Source: Scortum barcoo (taxonomy: Eukaryota; Chordata; Actinopteri; Centrarchiformes; Terapontidae). From it: a stretch of 64,000 bases of DNA. The stretch is taken from assembly GCA_023238725.1 (NCBI GenBank), contig CM041533.1, forward strand, positions 28,503,068 to 28,567,067, written 5' to 3'. Shown here one piece after another: positions 1 through 12,854 of this stretch (the first letter of the stretch is position 1; the number at the start of each line of letters is the position of its first letter). The notes beneath the pieces were generated by a model. It saw only the letters and a program-made list of their open reading frames with translations, was not told the origin of the DNA and searched no databases. Position numbers and translations under genes: made by a program.

Positions 1-1762
1 ATCGAGCACTGCTGGTGCCGATCCCGTTTTAAATGCCGTGTCTAAGTTGTGAAATTCCCGACTCTCGTGTGTAATCAGAAAGACAAAACTGGTAGCTTAG
101 TTCGAGCAAAATACAGCAGGACTCCGTGTCGATATGACTGAGGACAGCGGTGAGGGACTTGCAGCCTATGCGGCATTACGATATAGAGCAGACATGCCAT
201 TTATTCATCGCCATTGAGCGGGACAAAGCGACAAACTCAGTGTTCCCTTTCCTGGTTTTATTTAGCTTCTGTGGTGAATCTGGAAATGCAGCTATCATAG
301 TACTTACGTTGAAGCTACCGCAAATGAGATGATATAACAGAGAGCTGGCACTTCCGTGTCACCAACTGCCTGTATCTGCGTCTGCACGCTTTACGTAACA
401 AGACAGGCCGGCTGGCGGGAGAGGGGCGGGGCTTTATTCAGAGGCCTCTTGTCACTAATCATTCAATATTAGAATCAGTATTCAGTTTGTGAACTCGACA
501 GTAGGCATTACTAAAAATAATGCAATGAGTGTAAAATATACATTAGGAAATGTAATGTGATTGTTAGTCTGTGTTCTTGCTATAACCATGACACATATGT
601 AAATTGTTGCTTATGGGATTCCTTGTAGGAGGCTTAAGTAGTACAAGAAAGAAAAAAAAACATTAACTATTTCTAAAATTGAAAGAAACGTTGCATTTTC
701 TGCCAATTTAAGGCTTTTTTAATATTGTGATACAACGGAAAGATCGTTTGAACCTCAACCACTTATCACAGAACTAACTGTACCAGCTAAATGTAAACAG
801 AGCTATGGATAAGTATAAATAGTCAATTATGTTTATGAGTATCTGCCCATATTACAGTGATAACTAATTGAGCATTCTGACTTTTCCATGGGCAGCTCTA
901 TCTACAAAACTCTGAATCTGTTTGAGACACACCCTTTAAGTTTGCCAGGCTGTAATGCATAGATAAAAGAAAAAATCTGCCCCCTTTATTTTTAGGAGCT
1001 TTTAAAACTACAAACTGTAGCTTCATCTGGCCTGCATTTTTTTTTGAGTCTTTGAATTAATTGTCATAATTCATGATGACATACAGATGGGTAACAAATT
1101 AAAGGAAAAACTTGAATTTGACCCCCACAGTGAGGGGATCTGGTGGAATGCTGTGGGGTGGAACATTTGCATCTTCAAAGTTGTATGTATGTTGGGTCCA
1201 CATGTGGCCTTAGAGAGCAAATCAATACAAAGTTGTTCTGAGGTGATCACCTTTATCCTGTGATGAAACAGAAAAATTCACTTGTGTGGACGAGCAGGTC
1301 TAAAGGTGTCGATAGATTTATAAAGTCACAACCTCCCAGTATCAGAGATGAGACAAAGAGCTCCATCAACCACTAAAAGAGTTAATCTCTTTTGCTGCTG
1401 AGAGGATCACGTCTCTGGTTGCAGCCCTGCATAAACATACTAATAACTAGCATCCTCTCCCTCTGCCCTCTTCCTGTTCAGTCTAGACCTATATGACCAC
1501 ACACAGGCAGGTGGAAATTCATTTATTTACAACGAGAAATTAACTGCTTCCACCAAGAGGTTGTCTTTGTGTATTTTATTAATCAGTTGTCATTGCAGAG
1601 GAAATATATTTCAGATGATGGGACAAACCCTGCTCACAAAATGTTACAACAGGGTGCGACCCCAAGTTAACAGAACAGTAGTTATTTATACTTTGTGAAA
1701 TTCAGGCAGGGGTGACTAAGGTGGAGGACAACCAAAACCTCTGCCCAGACTTCAGCATCCAT
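1..1762. other. Unassigned non-coding stretch
   Basis: No exon with convincing splice sites or family similarity was recognised on either strand. The first 450 bases are less AT-rich than what follows and contain GGGGCGGGG-like sequence near 425, which could belong to the edge of a CpG-rich promoter outside the window, but nothing fixes a transcript. The rest is AT-rich with short A and T runs. A 60-codon frame at 150-332 has no recognisable domain and is taken as chance. Confidence 0.5.
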
Positions 1763-3700
1763 CTCAGACAAATTCAAATTCAAAATTCAAATTTATTTAT
1801 TTAAAGCCCAAAATCACAAACATCGTTTGCCTCGGAGGAAAGCTTTACAATCTGTACAGTTGTGACACCCTCTGTCCTTAGACCCTCAAACCGGGTCAGG
1901 AAAAACTTCAAAAAACCCTTTCTGGGGAAAAAGAAGAAACCTGAGGAAGAGCCACAGATGAGGGATCCCTCTTCCTGGGATGGACAGAGGCGTGCAATAG
2001 ATGCCACATGTAAAGAGAACATCATCAATTATATAGGGAATTATACATCCTCAGTTCATCTCTGAGAAACAGTTCATTTCAGGAGCTGATCAGTTTTGTC
2101 TGGCTCCATTGATAAATATAATTGGGTGTCATCAGCATAACAATGGAAATGGAATTTTATGGAGTGCCTCCTGATGATATTGCCAAAGGGGCAGCATATA
2201 CAAAATAAATAGAATTGGACCTAGCACTGAACCTTGTGGAACTCCATGACAGACTTTAGTATGCACAGAGGATTCATTATTAATATGGACAAACTGAGAC
2301 CGATCTGATAAGGATGATCTAAACCAGTTTAATGCAGACCCTTTAATGCCAAGCAGTTTTTCCATTCTCAGCAACAGAATGTGATGGTCAACTGTATCAA
2401 AAGCAAGCACTGAGGTCTAACAGGACAAGTACAGACAGAAGCCCTCTATCTGATCTGTCAACAGGTCATTGGTGACTTTCACAAGTGCTGTTTCTGTGCT
2501 ATGGTGAGCTCTAATATCCTGACTGAAAAATCTTCAAAAAGACTATTACTGTGGAGATAATTACATAACTGGCTGGCAACTGGCTTTCTCTAGGATCTTA
2601 GACAAAAAGGGGAGGTTGGATATTGGTCTGTAATTGGCTAACACATCTGCATCAAGTGTAGGTTTTTTGATCAATGGTTTAATTACAGCTACTTTAAAAG
2701 ACTGGGGTACAAAGCCTGGCAGGAAAACTTCCTTAAGCAGCATAGCTGGGATTGGGTCTAGGAGACAAGTTGTTGTTTTCGATGATGAAACTAACGAGGG
2801 ATAATTCAGGAAGGCCAATTGGAATAAATCCTAAATCTCCTAAATTTCCTGAGTCTGAAAGCAAATTATGCTACCCATACATCAGAAGACTTTGAAAAGA
2901 TTTGGAAAAGACTCTTGGAAAACTATCAGCTCAGCTCACACTTGCTCACATCTAAAGACAAGTGTTTAGAGTTTTTCAGTCACAGCCTAGTCTCAGACTG
3001 AGATTTTACAAAGACTGTGAATCTTGCAGGGTCACTATTTACAAGACTACAAGCTAGATTCTTTTAGCATTTTTTTTCCACCATGCTCTTAGTAGAAACT
3101 TACAAAATGGAGGAGAAGCAGCTTTTGGCTACAGCTGCTCTAGTGTGTGCAGTGGTTTGTTTGGTTTTTTTTGTTTGTTTTTTGTTGTTTTTGTTCTGAC
3201 TGTCAGGTTTCCTGTTTCCGCTTTTGTCAGAGCTCATCTATTGGTTGTTGATTGTGTTACGTCACTGCGACTTGCTATAATATCAAACACGTTTGATATT
3301 ATCACAAGCCCAAGACGAGGAAAAGACTGATATGAAACAGCGCAGATTACCACCTTAAACTTAACGATCGAGATGACGGGAGCACGCTGTGACTCCAGTA
3401 AAACTCCTAAGATTTACTAAAGACTTTCAGTTTTTAGTCTGGGACTGTGAAACCCGATCAGAGTCTAACGAGGGCAGATCCTGACAAATTTTTCCCCAAT
3501 ATTCAAGAATCTTGTTACTAAAGAAGCTCATGAAATCATTACTACTTAAACTTAAGGGGAATGCTGCAGGGTTCAATAGAGCTATGGCTCTCTGTGTCAG
3601 CCTGGCTATAGTGCTGAAAAGAAACCTAGGGCAGTTCTTATTTTCCTCTATTAATGCTGAATAGTAGGCTGCTCTGGCATTGCACACAGGGCTTTCCTAT
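1763..3700 (-). mobile_element. L2-type LINE remnant (broken reverse transcriptase)
   Basis: Read on the minus strand, this stretch holds pieces of a non-LTR reverse transcriptase in order. 3687-3427 is an N-terminal piece containing RFLFSTIARLT and FFSNKI. 2818-2561 contains LDPIPAMLLKEV and NYRPISNLPFLSKILE. 2410-2132 contains FDTVDHHILL and GVPQGSVLGP. The YRPISNLP..SKILE and FDTVDH wording is typical of the L2/CR1 group. Stops and frameshifts separate the blocks. About 590 bases (2830-3420) between the first two blocks do not read as LINE and are probably a later insertion. The 3' end lies near 1763 and ends in imperfect TTTGAATT-like repeats; a related tail appears at 24870-25062. The catalytic FADD region is absent, so the copy is dead. 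The clade is inferred from motifs. Confidence 0.75.
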
Positions 3701-4039
3701 ATGTTTTGAGACTCTTTTTCCAGGCTAGGCGAGAGTCCTCCTCTTTGGTGGAGCGCCATATCCTTTCCAATTGTCATGTTGTTTGAAGTTTTGAAAATGC
3801 CCACTGCCATTTATGCTTTTACTCCCCAATGAAATAGGTTCTAACAAGTTTTCACATATATGAAATACAGAAGTGAAAAGTACCAAAGGTTCAGCGAGAG
3901 TTCACTTTCCATATGTCCACTCCGGTTTCTGTTTAGTTTATTTATTATCCGACAGGATTCCTTAGTGTCTTTTACATCCTTATTCCATCATTGCAGCTCA
4001 GAATAACATGGGGAGAATTTTGTAATTTTAACTGGAAAT

Positions 4040-7000
4040 ACAAGAATCAAGAATCATTTATTGTCATCATGTTTTCACATGACGAAATTAACCCTTCTGT
4101 TATGTTGCCAATTTGACCCTGAACAAAAGAATTGTCTCATATTAATTTTTCAACATCACTCCATAAAACTAAAAAAAATAAAAATGTAAAATAAAATTTT
4201 AAAACAAATCAATGCCATGTAAAACGATTGTATTTTATATGTGGGTCTTTCCAGTGTACATTAAAAAAAGTTTTAACATGCATTTTTTTTTTTATGAAAA
4301 ACGACTGAATTATCCTCATTGAAGCAATGATCTTTGAGAGGTAAAGAAAACCATTGAACTAAATATTGATTGAAATGGTTAGTATTGGAGCTAATATAAA
4401 CAATCTTTATAGGGATTTTTTGTTTTTTGTCACTTTTAGATAATTAAACAAACTGACCTAGGAACATCATTGCTGTTCCTGAGAAACGAACAAAACAGGA
4501 GGGTTAATATTGGTGACATCCAGCTTTAAACATAAATATAGTTAAAAAAAATAGTAATAGTAATAGTAAAAATATGTAATATGTACACAAATATCCAAAG
4601 TTGCAGCAGCAATGCACAGTAAGGGGTGGGTCAGGTCAAGTGTAGTCAAGTGCATGTCTCAAGTTCTCATTAGGGGGAAATGCATTGTACAGCTCTGGGG
4701 AAAAAGCAGTTTTTCAGTCTGGTAGTTGTTTTTATGTCTTTGTATACCGCTTTCCAGATGGAAGCGGTACAAACAGTCCAATCCATTCCCTTGTGCATGG
4801 GTGGGTAGGATCAGCGGCAATATGTCGGGCCTTCTTCTGCATCTGGCCAGCGTATATATTGAGTCCAGGTCTGGAAGAGGACTTCCCACAATCCCATCTG
4901 TGCTGTTTTCACCACCCGGGCTATGTCTTTTTGGTCTTGTGCAGTGCGGCTGCCATAACACACTGTTGCACTAAGGCAGAGGATGCTTTCTATTGTGGGT
5001 CTTTGTTGAGCCTTTTTTACCAGGTGAGCTGCGTTCATGGACCAGGTCAGGTCAGATGTGATGTGGATGCCCAGGAACTTGATATTGTTGACACGCTCAA
5101 CTGCTCTTCTCCGTGGATGAGGAGAAGTCCTCCTGGACCTCCTGTAGTCCACTATGACCTCCTTGGTCTTGCTGGTGATCAGAACAAGGTTGTTGTTTGA
5201 GCACCACTGAGTAAGGTGCTGGATCTCCTCTCTGTAGTGGGTCTCATTCATTGTCCGATATGAGGCCCACTATGGTGGTGTCGTCTGCAAACTTTAACGA
5301 TGATGTTTGTGGAGTGGATGGCAGAACAGTCACTGGTGAAGAGAGTGAAGAGGGCTGGGCTGAGCACGCAGCCCTGTGGTGTGCCTGTGCTCAGGACCAG
5401 TGTAGAGGATGTGTTGTCCCCGATTCTCACCACCTGAGGCCCTGTTGGTGAGGAAGTCTCTGATCCAATGGCACAGTGATGAGGGCAGTCCCAGGTTGTG
5501 GAGCTTCAGTATCAGCTTGTCCGGGATCACTGTGTTGAAGGCTGAACTGAAGTCCACAAATAGCATCCTCATGTAGGTGTTAGGAAGCTGCAGATGGGTC
5601 AGGGCTGTGTGAAGTGCAATGGAGACTGCATCCTCTGTCGACCTGTTCTCCCTGTATGCAAACTGATATTGATCCAAGACCAGCAGGGATGATGTCTTTG
5701 ATGTGCTTTAGGACAATCCTCTCAAAGCACTTCATGATGACCGGAGTTAGACCGACAGGGCGGTAGTCATTTAGGCAGGTGACAGCAGAATTTTTTAGGC
5801 ACAGGCACAATGATGGAGGTTTTGAGGCTGACAGGAACTGTAGCAAGTTGCAGGGACAGGTTGAAAATGTCCAGAAAAACTCCTGCCAGTTGGTCTGCAC
5901 ACAATTTTAGAGTGCGACCAGACACCTTATCTGGTCCTTCAGCTTTCCTGATGTTGATTCTTTTCATGGAAGAGCTCACTTGGTGTGCAGCTACAAGACT
6001 AGAAGCTGATGCTGTTCTTCCAGCCAGGGAAGGGAAGGTGAACACTCTCTCTGCTGTCAGGTGTGTCAAAGCGGAGCGTAGAATGTGTTCAGGTGTGTCG
6101 GGGAGAGTGGAATCGTGGCTAACAGCAGCTGATCAGCTGATCACTGCGCTTATAGTCCGTCATTGTCTTGATGCCTCTCCACATACTATGTGGGTTGTTG
6201 TTTTCAAAATGCTCCTCAATGCGCCATTTATACCTGCTTTTTGCTAGCTTAATGCCTTTTTTCAGTTCTTTTCGGGCAATGCTACGTGCTCTAGGCCAGC
6301 TTGTCACCTGACCTGTAGGTAGCGTCACAGGCTTTGAGTAGGGGCTTCACTGTGCTGTCCAGCCATGGTTTTTAATTTGGGAAAACCTTCATGGTTTTTG
6401 TGGGTAGAACAGCATCAGTACAGATGATAGGTAGGTAGGACAGAACCAATGACGTGTATCCATCCAGATCTGTGCCCTCCTTGAACACTTCCCAGTCAGT
6501 GCACTCAAAGCAGTCCTGTAATGCTGAAGACGCCTCCTCAGTCCAAATCTGTATAGTTCTGGTGGTTGGTCTTGTCCTGCAGATCAGAGGTTTGTAGGCA
6601 GGGATCAGATTCACAGAGATGTGGTCTGACATGCCCAGGTGTGGAGCTGCAACAGCCTTGTATGCTCCAGGGATGTTACAGTAAACTTGATCCAAGGTAT
6701 TATTGTCCCTCGTTGGAAAGTTTATGTAACGATGGAATTTAGGGAAAACTGACTTTAACTTCGACATGGATGGTTAAAGTCTCTGGCCATGGTCACAGCC
6801 GCCTCTGGATTATTGTTCATCTGCAGACTGACCATGCAGTACAGCTCCTCCTAGTGCTAATTTAGCATTAGCTCGTGGTGGTATGTAGATGGCTACAATC
6901 AGGATAGAACAGAGCTCTCTACCCATCTTAAATGGCCTGCATTTCACTGCCAGATATTCCAGATCAGGAGAACAGTATGTTCCGATGATGTTCGTGGCTG

Positions 7001-7450
7001 TACACCAGGCATTATGAATGTACAGAGCCAAACCTCCACCTCTGTGTTTCTCTGAGGCTGCAGTCCTATCTGTCCGCCCGGAGAAGAGAGCGCCCCGCTA
7101 GCTCCACTGCCAGCGTCTGGGATGTTGTTATCCAGCCATGTCTCAGTAACGATCACAGCTTCGATCTTTGCAGAGATGATCCTCAGCTTCATCTTGTCCA
7201 TTTTGTTGACGAGTGACCTGGCGTTTGTGAGGAAGAGACTGGGAAGTCTGTATGGGTTAGTTAGCTTGTAGCCTAGCACATGCAGGCCGCCCATCCTGCC
7301 CCGATTTTGTTTACGATGCGTCTCCTCCGTCTCCTTGGCAACAGAGGGATCGTGAAAGCCTGAATCTCTGGTGGTATAAAATCCAGCTATGGAAACGCTC
7401 GCAGGTGCGCACTCTCCCCAAACACAACTCTCTCCACAAACTTTAACCTC
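4040..7450 (-). mobile_element. Non-LTR retrotransposon (LINE), near full length but decayed
   Basis: Minus-strand reading gives an apurinic endonuclease followed by a reverse transcriptase. The endonuclease start is at 7294-6944 (SLFLTNARSLVNKMDKM, VIVTETWLD), continuing at 7031-6810 (YIPPRANAKLA) and 6767-6372 (YINFPTRDNNTLDQVYCN, GMSDHISV). A linker is at 6328-6119. Reverse transcriptase blocks follow at 6069-5767 (KAEGPDKVSGRTLK), 5900-5580 (NDYRPVGLTPVIMKCFERIV), 5677-5330 (QFAYRENRSTEDAV, FVDFSSAFNTV), 5433-5248 (STGTPQGCVLSPALF) and 5251-4811 (WCSNNNLVLITSKTKE, KFLGIHITSDLTWS). Many frameshifts separate them, and the FADD box is corrupted to a VCRRHHH-like reading. The 3' UTR runs to about 4040, ending in repeated GATTCTT units, and is interrupted by a piggyBac-type MITE. 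A 5' fragment of the same family is at 17366-18040. It belongs to the large L2/CR1/jockey assemblage; the exact family is not claimed. Confidence 0.8.
4092..4503. mobile_element. piggyBac-type MITE (TTAA target) in a LINE 3' UTR
   Basis: The 412-base element is flanked by TTAA on both sides (4088-4091 and 4504-4507), the target duplication of piggyBac transposons. The left end begins CCCTTCTGTTATGTT; the right end, reverse-complemented, begins CCCTCCTGTTTTGTT. The ends match at 13 of 15 positions. It has no coding capacity, so it would need transposase from elsewhere. It sits inside the 3' UTR of the surrounding minus-strand LINE. Confidence 0.7.
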
Positions 7451-8072
7451 AGTTGTATTTTATGACAAAACTCACTTAGACCTCATCACACATTAACTAC
7501 TTTTCTTCTCTCTCCTCTCCTCTCTGGCAACAGAAACAATTTGACATTACTTGAGATTTTTTTATGTACACCACATAGTTCCATTATAGTTTCTTCATCA
7601 TTACAAACACAACAAATAGCTACTCCTTTACACTAATTTGAACCCTTAGCCTTTCTTTTACTATTTGGAAATTATCTTTTTACTCTATTGTAGATATGTT
7701 ATTATACATTTTAACTGGTTGAAAATCAGTTTTTGCTGTTCCTATAAAGTTATTCTGCAAGTATCACCATTTAATGTTAAAAGACTTCTTTAATAAGCAT
7801 TACACTCCTGTAACATTGCCAGTCTCACGATGGACAGGTTAAATAAAGGTATTTAAATCAATGCAGCAGAACCAGAGTTATTGTCTTTTTTTTCTTTTTT
7901 ATTTCATGCACTTGGTGTTTACATTGCAACTCAACTGCTGACAGTTTAATAATTATGGCTATTGTAACCTGGAGCCTCAAGCAGATAATGGGCAACAAAA
8001 GTCAGGCTCACTTCTTTCTAACTTTCATTTTTAAAACTGACTAAATCAGAAATTACTGTAAAATATAAGATA
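7451..8072. other. Unassigned AT-rich spacer
   Basis: AT-rich sequence between a LINE and a Tc1 element. No coding, RNA or repeat feature was recognised. The Tc1 element has inserted at the TA dinucleotide 8073-8074 at its right edge. Confidence 0.5.
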
Positions 8073-9665
8073 TACAGTGGATATTAAAAAGTCTACACAC
8101 CCCTGTTCAAATGCCAGGTTTTTGTGATGTAAAAAAAAGAAAAAACTTTTGCCACCTTTAATGTGACCCATAACCTGTACAATGCAATTGAAAAACAAAC
8201 TGAAATCTTTTAGGGAGGTAAAGTAAAAATAAACAACTGAGATAATGAGGTTGCACAAGTGTGCACACCCTCTTATAACTGGGGGTATGGCTGTGTTCAG
8301 ATTTAACCAATTACATTCAAACTCATGTTAAATGGGAGTCAAGCACACACCTGTCACCAAAGTCACCATTTAAAGTGCCTCTGATTAACCCCAAATAAAG
8401 TTCAGCTGTTCTAGTAGGCTTTTCTTCACATTTTTGTAGCCACATCTTCCAGCACAAGCCATTGTCCACAGAGAGCTTCCAAAGCATCAGAGGGATCTCA
8501 CATTGTTCAAAGATATCAATCAGGAGAAGGGTACAAAAGAATTTCCAAGGAATTAAATATACCATGGAACACAGTGAAGACAGTCATCATCAAGTGGAGA
8601 AAATATGGCAGCTGGCAACAGTGACATTACCAAGAACAGGACGTCCGTCCAAAATTGATGATAAAACGAGGAGAAAACTGGTCAGGGAGGCTGCCAAGAG
8701 GCCGACAGCAACATTGAAGGAGTTGCAGGAATTTCTGGCAAGTACTGGCTGTGTAGCACATGTGTAGTGTGTGTAGTACATGTGACAACAATTTCCTGTC
8801 TTCTTCATATGTCTGGGCTATGGGGAAGGGTGGCAAGATGGAAGCCTTATTTCTCTTGAAGAAAAACATCCAAGCCCTGGCTTCATTTTGCAAAAAGACA
8901 TTTGAAATCTCCCAAACGCATGTGGGAAAATGTTTTGTTGTGGTCCAATGAAACCAAGGTTCAACTTTTTGGCCATAATTCCAAAAGGTATATTTGGCGC
9001 AAAAACAACACTGCTCATCACCAAAAGAACACCATACCTACAGTGAAGCATAGTGGTGGCAGCATCATGCTTTGGGGCTGTTTTTCTTCAGCTGGAACTG
9101 GGGCCTTAGTCAGGGTGGAGGGAATTATGAAGAGTTCCAAATACCAGTCAGTGCTGGAACAAAACCTTCCCACTTCTGTTAGAAAACTGAAGATGAAGAG
9201 GAACTTCATCTTTCAGCACGACAATGACCCAAAGCACACATCCAAATCAACTAAAGAATGGCTTCACCAGAATAAGATTGAGGTTTTGGAATGGCCCAGC
9301 CAGAGTCCAGACCTGAATCTGATTGAACATCTGTGGAGGTGATCTGAAGAGGGCTGTGCATAGGAGATGCCCTCGCAATCTGTCAGATTTGGAGCAGTTT
9401 TGCAAAGAAGAGTGGGCAAATATTGCCACATCAAGATGTGCCACGCTGATAGACTCTTACCCAAAAAGACTGAGTGCTGTAATTAAAGCCAAAGGTGCTA
9501 CAACAAAGTTTAAGGATGTGCATATTGCAACCTGTGCAGTGCATATTTATGCAGCATCATTAAAGGTGGAAAAAGTTGTGAAATTATTTATCTTGGTGTC
9601 ATTTTTTTACATCACAAAAACCTGGCATTTGAACAGGGGTGTGTAGACTTTTTATATCCACTGTA
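8073..9665 (+). mobile_element. Full-length Tc1-like DNA transposon
   Basis: The element is bounded by TA dinucleotides and terminal inverted repeats. The left end starts TACAGTGGATATTAAAAAG (8073) and continues through GTCTACACACCCCTGTTC and CCAGGTTTTTGTGATGT. The right end (about 9609-9665) is its reverse complement, ending CTTTTTATATCCACTGTA. The inverted repeats are roughly 55-60 bases and nearly identical. The interior carries a broken transposase gene. Related copies lie at 25064-26141 (truncated, opposite strand) and 45166-45929 (internal deletion, same strand), so this is the family reference in the window. The copy cannot move itself because its transposase is frameshifted. Confidence 0.92.
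8500..9537 (+). pseudogene. Tc1-like transposase, frameshifted
   Basis: This is a DDE-type cut-and-paste transposase in at least three frame-shifted pieces. 8462-8767 contains the TGRPSKIDDKTRRKLV segment of the DNA-binding region. 8902-9342 contains the catalytic core with IWRKNN, GGSIMLWGCFSSAGTG, QHDNDPKHTSKSTKEW and WPSQSPDLNLIEHLW. From 9323 the frame changes at the LWGDLKR box and gives CPRNLSDLEQFCKEEW and SYPKRLSAVIKAKG. The second D (HDNDPKH) and the E (NLIEHLW), 34 residues apart as usual for Tc1, are present. The first catalytic position reads SNETK instead of the usual SDETK. An extra base near 9341 destroys the C-terminal frame. The family assignment is firm. Confidence 0.88.
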
Positions 9666-10733
9666 TCTCTGTGGTACTCACCATGACAAACACACACCCA
9701 CTTGGTGTGAAACAATACCCAGTCACTCTGTCAGTGCATCACAGTATATGGGCACAGTTGGCACAGAGATGGCACAATACCTGATATTCACCATGAGGGA
9801 ATGAAACTCACGAACAAGACAAAACCTGAGAGACATGACAAGCAGAGACAATGGTTAATGAGGGTAGTAGTCCAGCACAGGGCAGAGCTGGAGAGAAACA
9901 AGACATCAGTTGTGCAGAGAGTGAGGAACAGTTTACACTCTAGTAACACAACTGTCACAAAACACTCAACACAGAGTGAGTCATAAAAACTAGAGACATC
10001 CCTGGATTGAAACAAATGGAAGAGGAGATTTAACAGATCATTTGAATAGTTATAATTCACTGGAAAAAGTCATTTGAATTTTGAATTAGAAAAAAAGTTT
10101 TGTTCTTGCAACTGTATTTATAACATTTTTTCAGTACACTTTAGGAACAAATATTACTGGGACCACTACAGAAAATTTCTGATGAATTTTAATATCCAGA
10201 AATTCACATTATAGACAGGACCACTGATTATACTTAGGCTTTGACCTAGTCCTGTTAAATAGCTAAGTTATTATTTTTAATATTATTTTCTTATTAAGAT
10301 ATTTAAGATATATTTAAGATGGAATATAGCATAATAATATAGAATTAATATGAAGATTGTGAAAAAAGAAGAATCTTCCTAGTTACTCCCTCCAGTATAA
10401 GAGTCCCTGACCAGCCCTCACACAAACGTGGCAATATCTCCTCTGATACATCAGTCTTCACACAGGATTCTAATAGAAAACCATGAAACAGAAAAAGTTT
10501 TAAATTGATAACAGATAACTGATAACTGTCCTAAAATGTAAACTTTTGACAGTTTTAGAAAGTTATTCTAAACTGCAACGATACTTTTTTCTATCTACTG
10601 CCACGTAACAAAGGGCTTGATGCTGAGAATTTAATTATGCTGGTAGAAGTTTTGGCATTTTACCGAAGAAAGACTTCCAGCCTCATATGTATATTGTGTA
10701 TAATCTTTTTATTATCTTTTTCTGCTTCTGTAA
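9666..10733. other. Unassigned non-coding stretch
   Basis: AT-rich with no recognised gene or mobile element. Chance frames at 9788-10060 show no domain. The right edge is the start of the long-inverted-repeat element. Confidence 0.5.
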
Positions 10734-11344
10734 GGTCCGTGTACGTTCAGGCAATTCGTTTTTCGTTTTAAACCAAAATCGAAAAAACGGAGAAGTACCA
10801 TCGTTTTTCCGTTTTTTCATTTACAACCATAAACGGAAAAACCGAGTCGATTTTCCTTTCCTATTTCCACAAACCAAAAATGAAAAACGAGAAAACCAAA
10901 TTAAAAAAACGCTCCGTTTTTCGGATTTTGGCAATTCCTTTTTTTCTTATTTTTCCTTCAGAACTGAAAGCTGAAGACAGGTATACAGGTGACCCGGAAG
11001 TCAGAATAAATATGTCAAAATAAAAGCCAGGATAAACGTGTAATATTATGCAAGCACATTGTATACGTGGATAATGTTAAAATATACACATATAAATAAC
11101 TGCGTTGACCCATACAAAACTACATCTATATGTTCTTTTGAGCAGACAGTGACCCGGAAATTAAGAAAATTCAAAATAAAATCCTGGAGGATGACGAGTA
11201 ACCAGGGTTACGACAGATTGTTTACCGTTTCAGTAATCACAGTGCTGTAAACTTTTCATAGCTATTACTCCTTGTTGGCTAAGTTATGTTGAACGACTGG
11301 AATTTATCTTTACTAAGCCGCCATATTACATGGTGGACGAGTCA
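10734..11344 (+). repeat. Left inverted-repeat arm
   Basis: Left arm of the long-inverted-repeat element. It is rich in short A-tract and ACGG motifs near the end and contains paired GTGACCCGGAA boxes about 160 bases apart. The open frame 10687-10974 is a by-product of the A/T-rich arm, because a mirror frame exists in the other arm. Confidence 0.8.
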
Positions 11345-12854
11345 ATCTGCCAAAGCGTATTCAGCATTTTCATTCCGATTTTCCAGTGGGAAGGCTTTTT
11401 GTGCTGTTTTTTCCAATAATAAATGTAAATGGTAGAGTCAACAGAAGGAGTTTCATCAGTACAACATAGGGCAGCTTCTAATATTCTATTTCCTTACGCA
11501 ACTGCTGTTCCCAACATGGCAGAGTGGACTGGAGTCCTTATTCCACGTGGGACTTTCAAAGATTATATTATTATACATTATTACATTATACCATACATAC
11601 ACTCCAATGTACAAAGGAAGCTCTCGCAACAGTTTCCACAACAGGGCCTGATACTGAGCATCAGGAGCATCAGTGTAATGGAATTAAGACCTGTTTCTGT
11701 GTTTCTATCTCTGTGTAATATGAATATTCATCATTTCAGTATTGCTGAACATTAAAAAAAGTCCATTTAATAATTTACTACACACTAGAATAAATCCTGA
11801 TTAAATCAATACTTGAATTCCCTGGCTTTCCCGTAGGAATCCTGGTAATAACCAAAAACACAGTCACTTTATTCATAAACACTCTGACACAGTGATGACA
11901 GATTCAAAATGTGTGTAGCAGTTATAGTTACTGCTATCAGTGCCAGGCTCATGTTGATAACAACATAAAGGAGAGACCACAACCAGTTTGAAAAGAAATA
12001 ACAAAACTTTTCATTTCTAAATAAACAAATTCATTGAACCAGCTCAAGTAACCATAACTTCATAGACTGAATGGAAAATGAATCTCCAAGCACCAGCTTA
12101 GCTGATTATCTATGCCCTGATGACAGGCTGGAGGAAGTCTATGACCTCCGTCCAATCCCGTCAACCGAAACTGCAGGTCCCCAAAGCTGTCGTCATGCAT
12201 CAATATTATAATTATTATTATATACTCTTATGCCATTATCATCATTTCATCAATTTTATTACAATTGCAGTATCTGAAATTCCATATGTTGATTGACTGT
12301 CCTGGGTTTGTTATGTTTAGTGAGGGTCTCAGGTTGGGCACCTCTCTGTCTGAAAACCTATAGCCCTTCTTAATGTGAACCATATGTTTTGTCACAGGAT
12401 TATGAAACAGCTAACCTATATAAGCAGATAGTTAGAGATGATATTCAGAGGAGATTAAAAAAAAAAAAATTGTAAGATGCTGTAAAACATAAACAGGTCA
12501 GTTAACCACAGAATACTGTAAACGAAAAAAAATTACACTGTATTCTTTTTCTAAAAAATCATGAAACCGCATAATTTCGCGATAGTGAAAAAACGTAAAA
12601 TTTAGACTGAAAATACTTTCAACCCTGCTGACAGTTATTCACTTTTTTCAGTAAAAGTTTCAACACTATATGGAGAATATTACGTAACAATAGTGAGGTT
12701 ATGTTATGAAAACTGGTAGACAGGTATGGAATACCTAAATATACTCAGGTGTGGGTCCCTGAGACAACATTTAATCTAACTATAAGGGACGTAACCTGTT
12801 TGCACTTGGTGTGATGTCGATCGTGTAAACACTTCTCGAGAAAATCTGAGTATT

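Noticed and set aside
4685..5200. 171-codon plus-strand frame
   Set aside because: It is antisense to the LINE reverse transcriptase, whose conserved motifs are on the minus strand.
10687..10974. 95-codon open frame, with a mirror frame at 13222-13434
   Set aside because: Both lie in the A/T-rich inverted-repeat arms on opposite strands and are compositional by-products with no domain.
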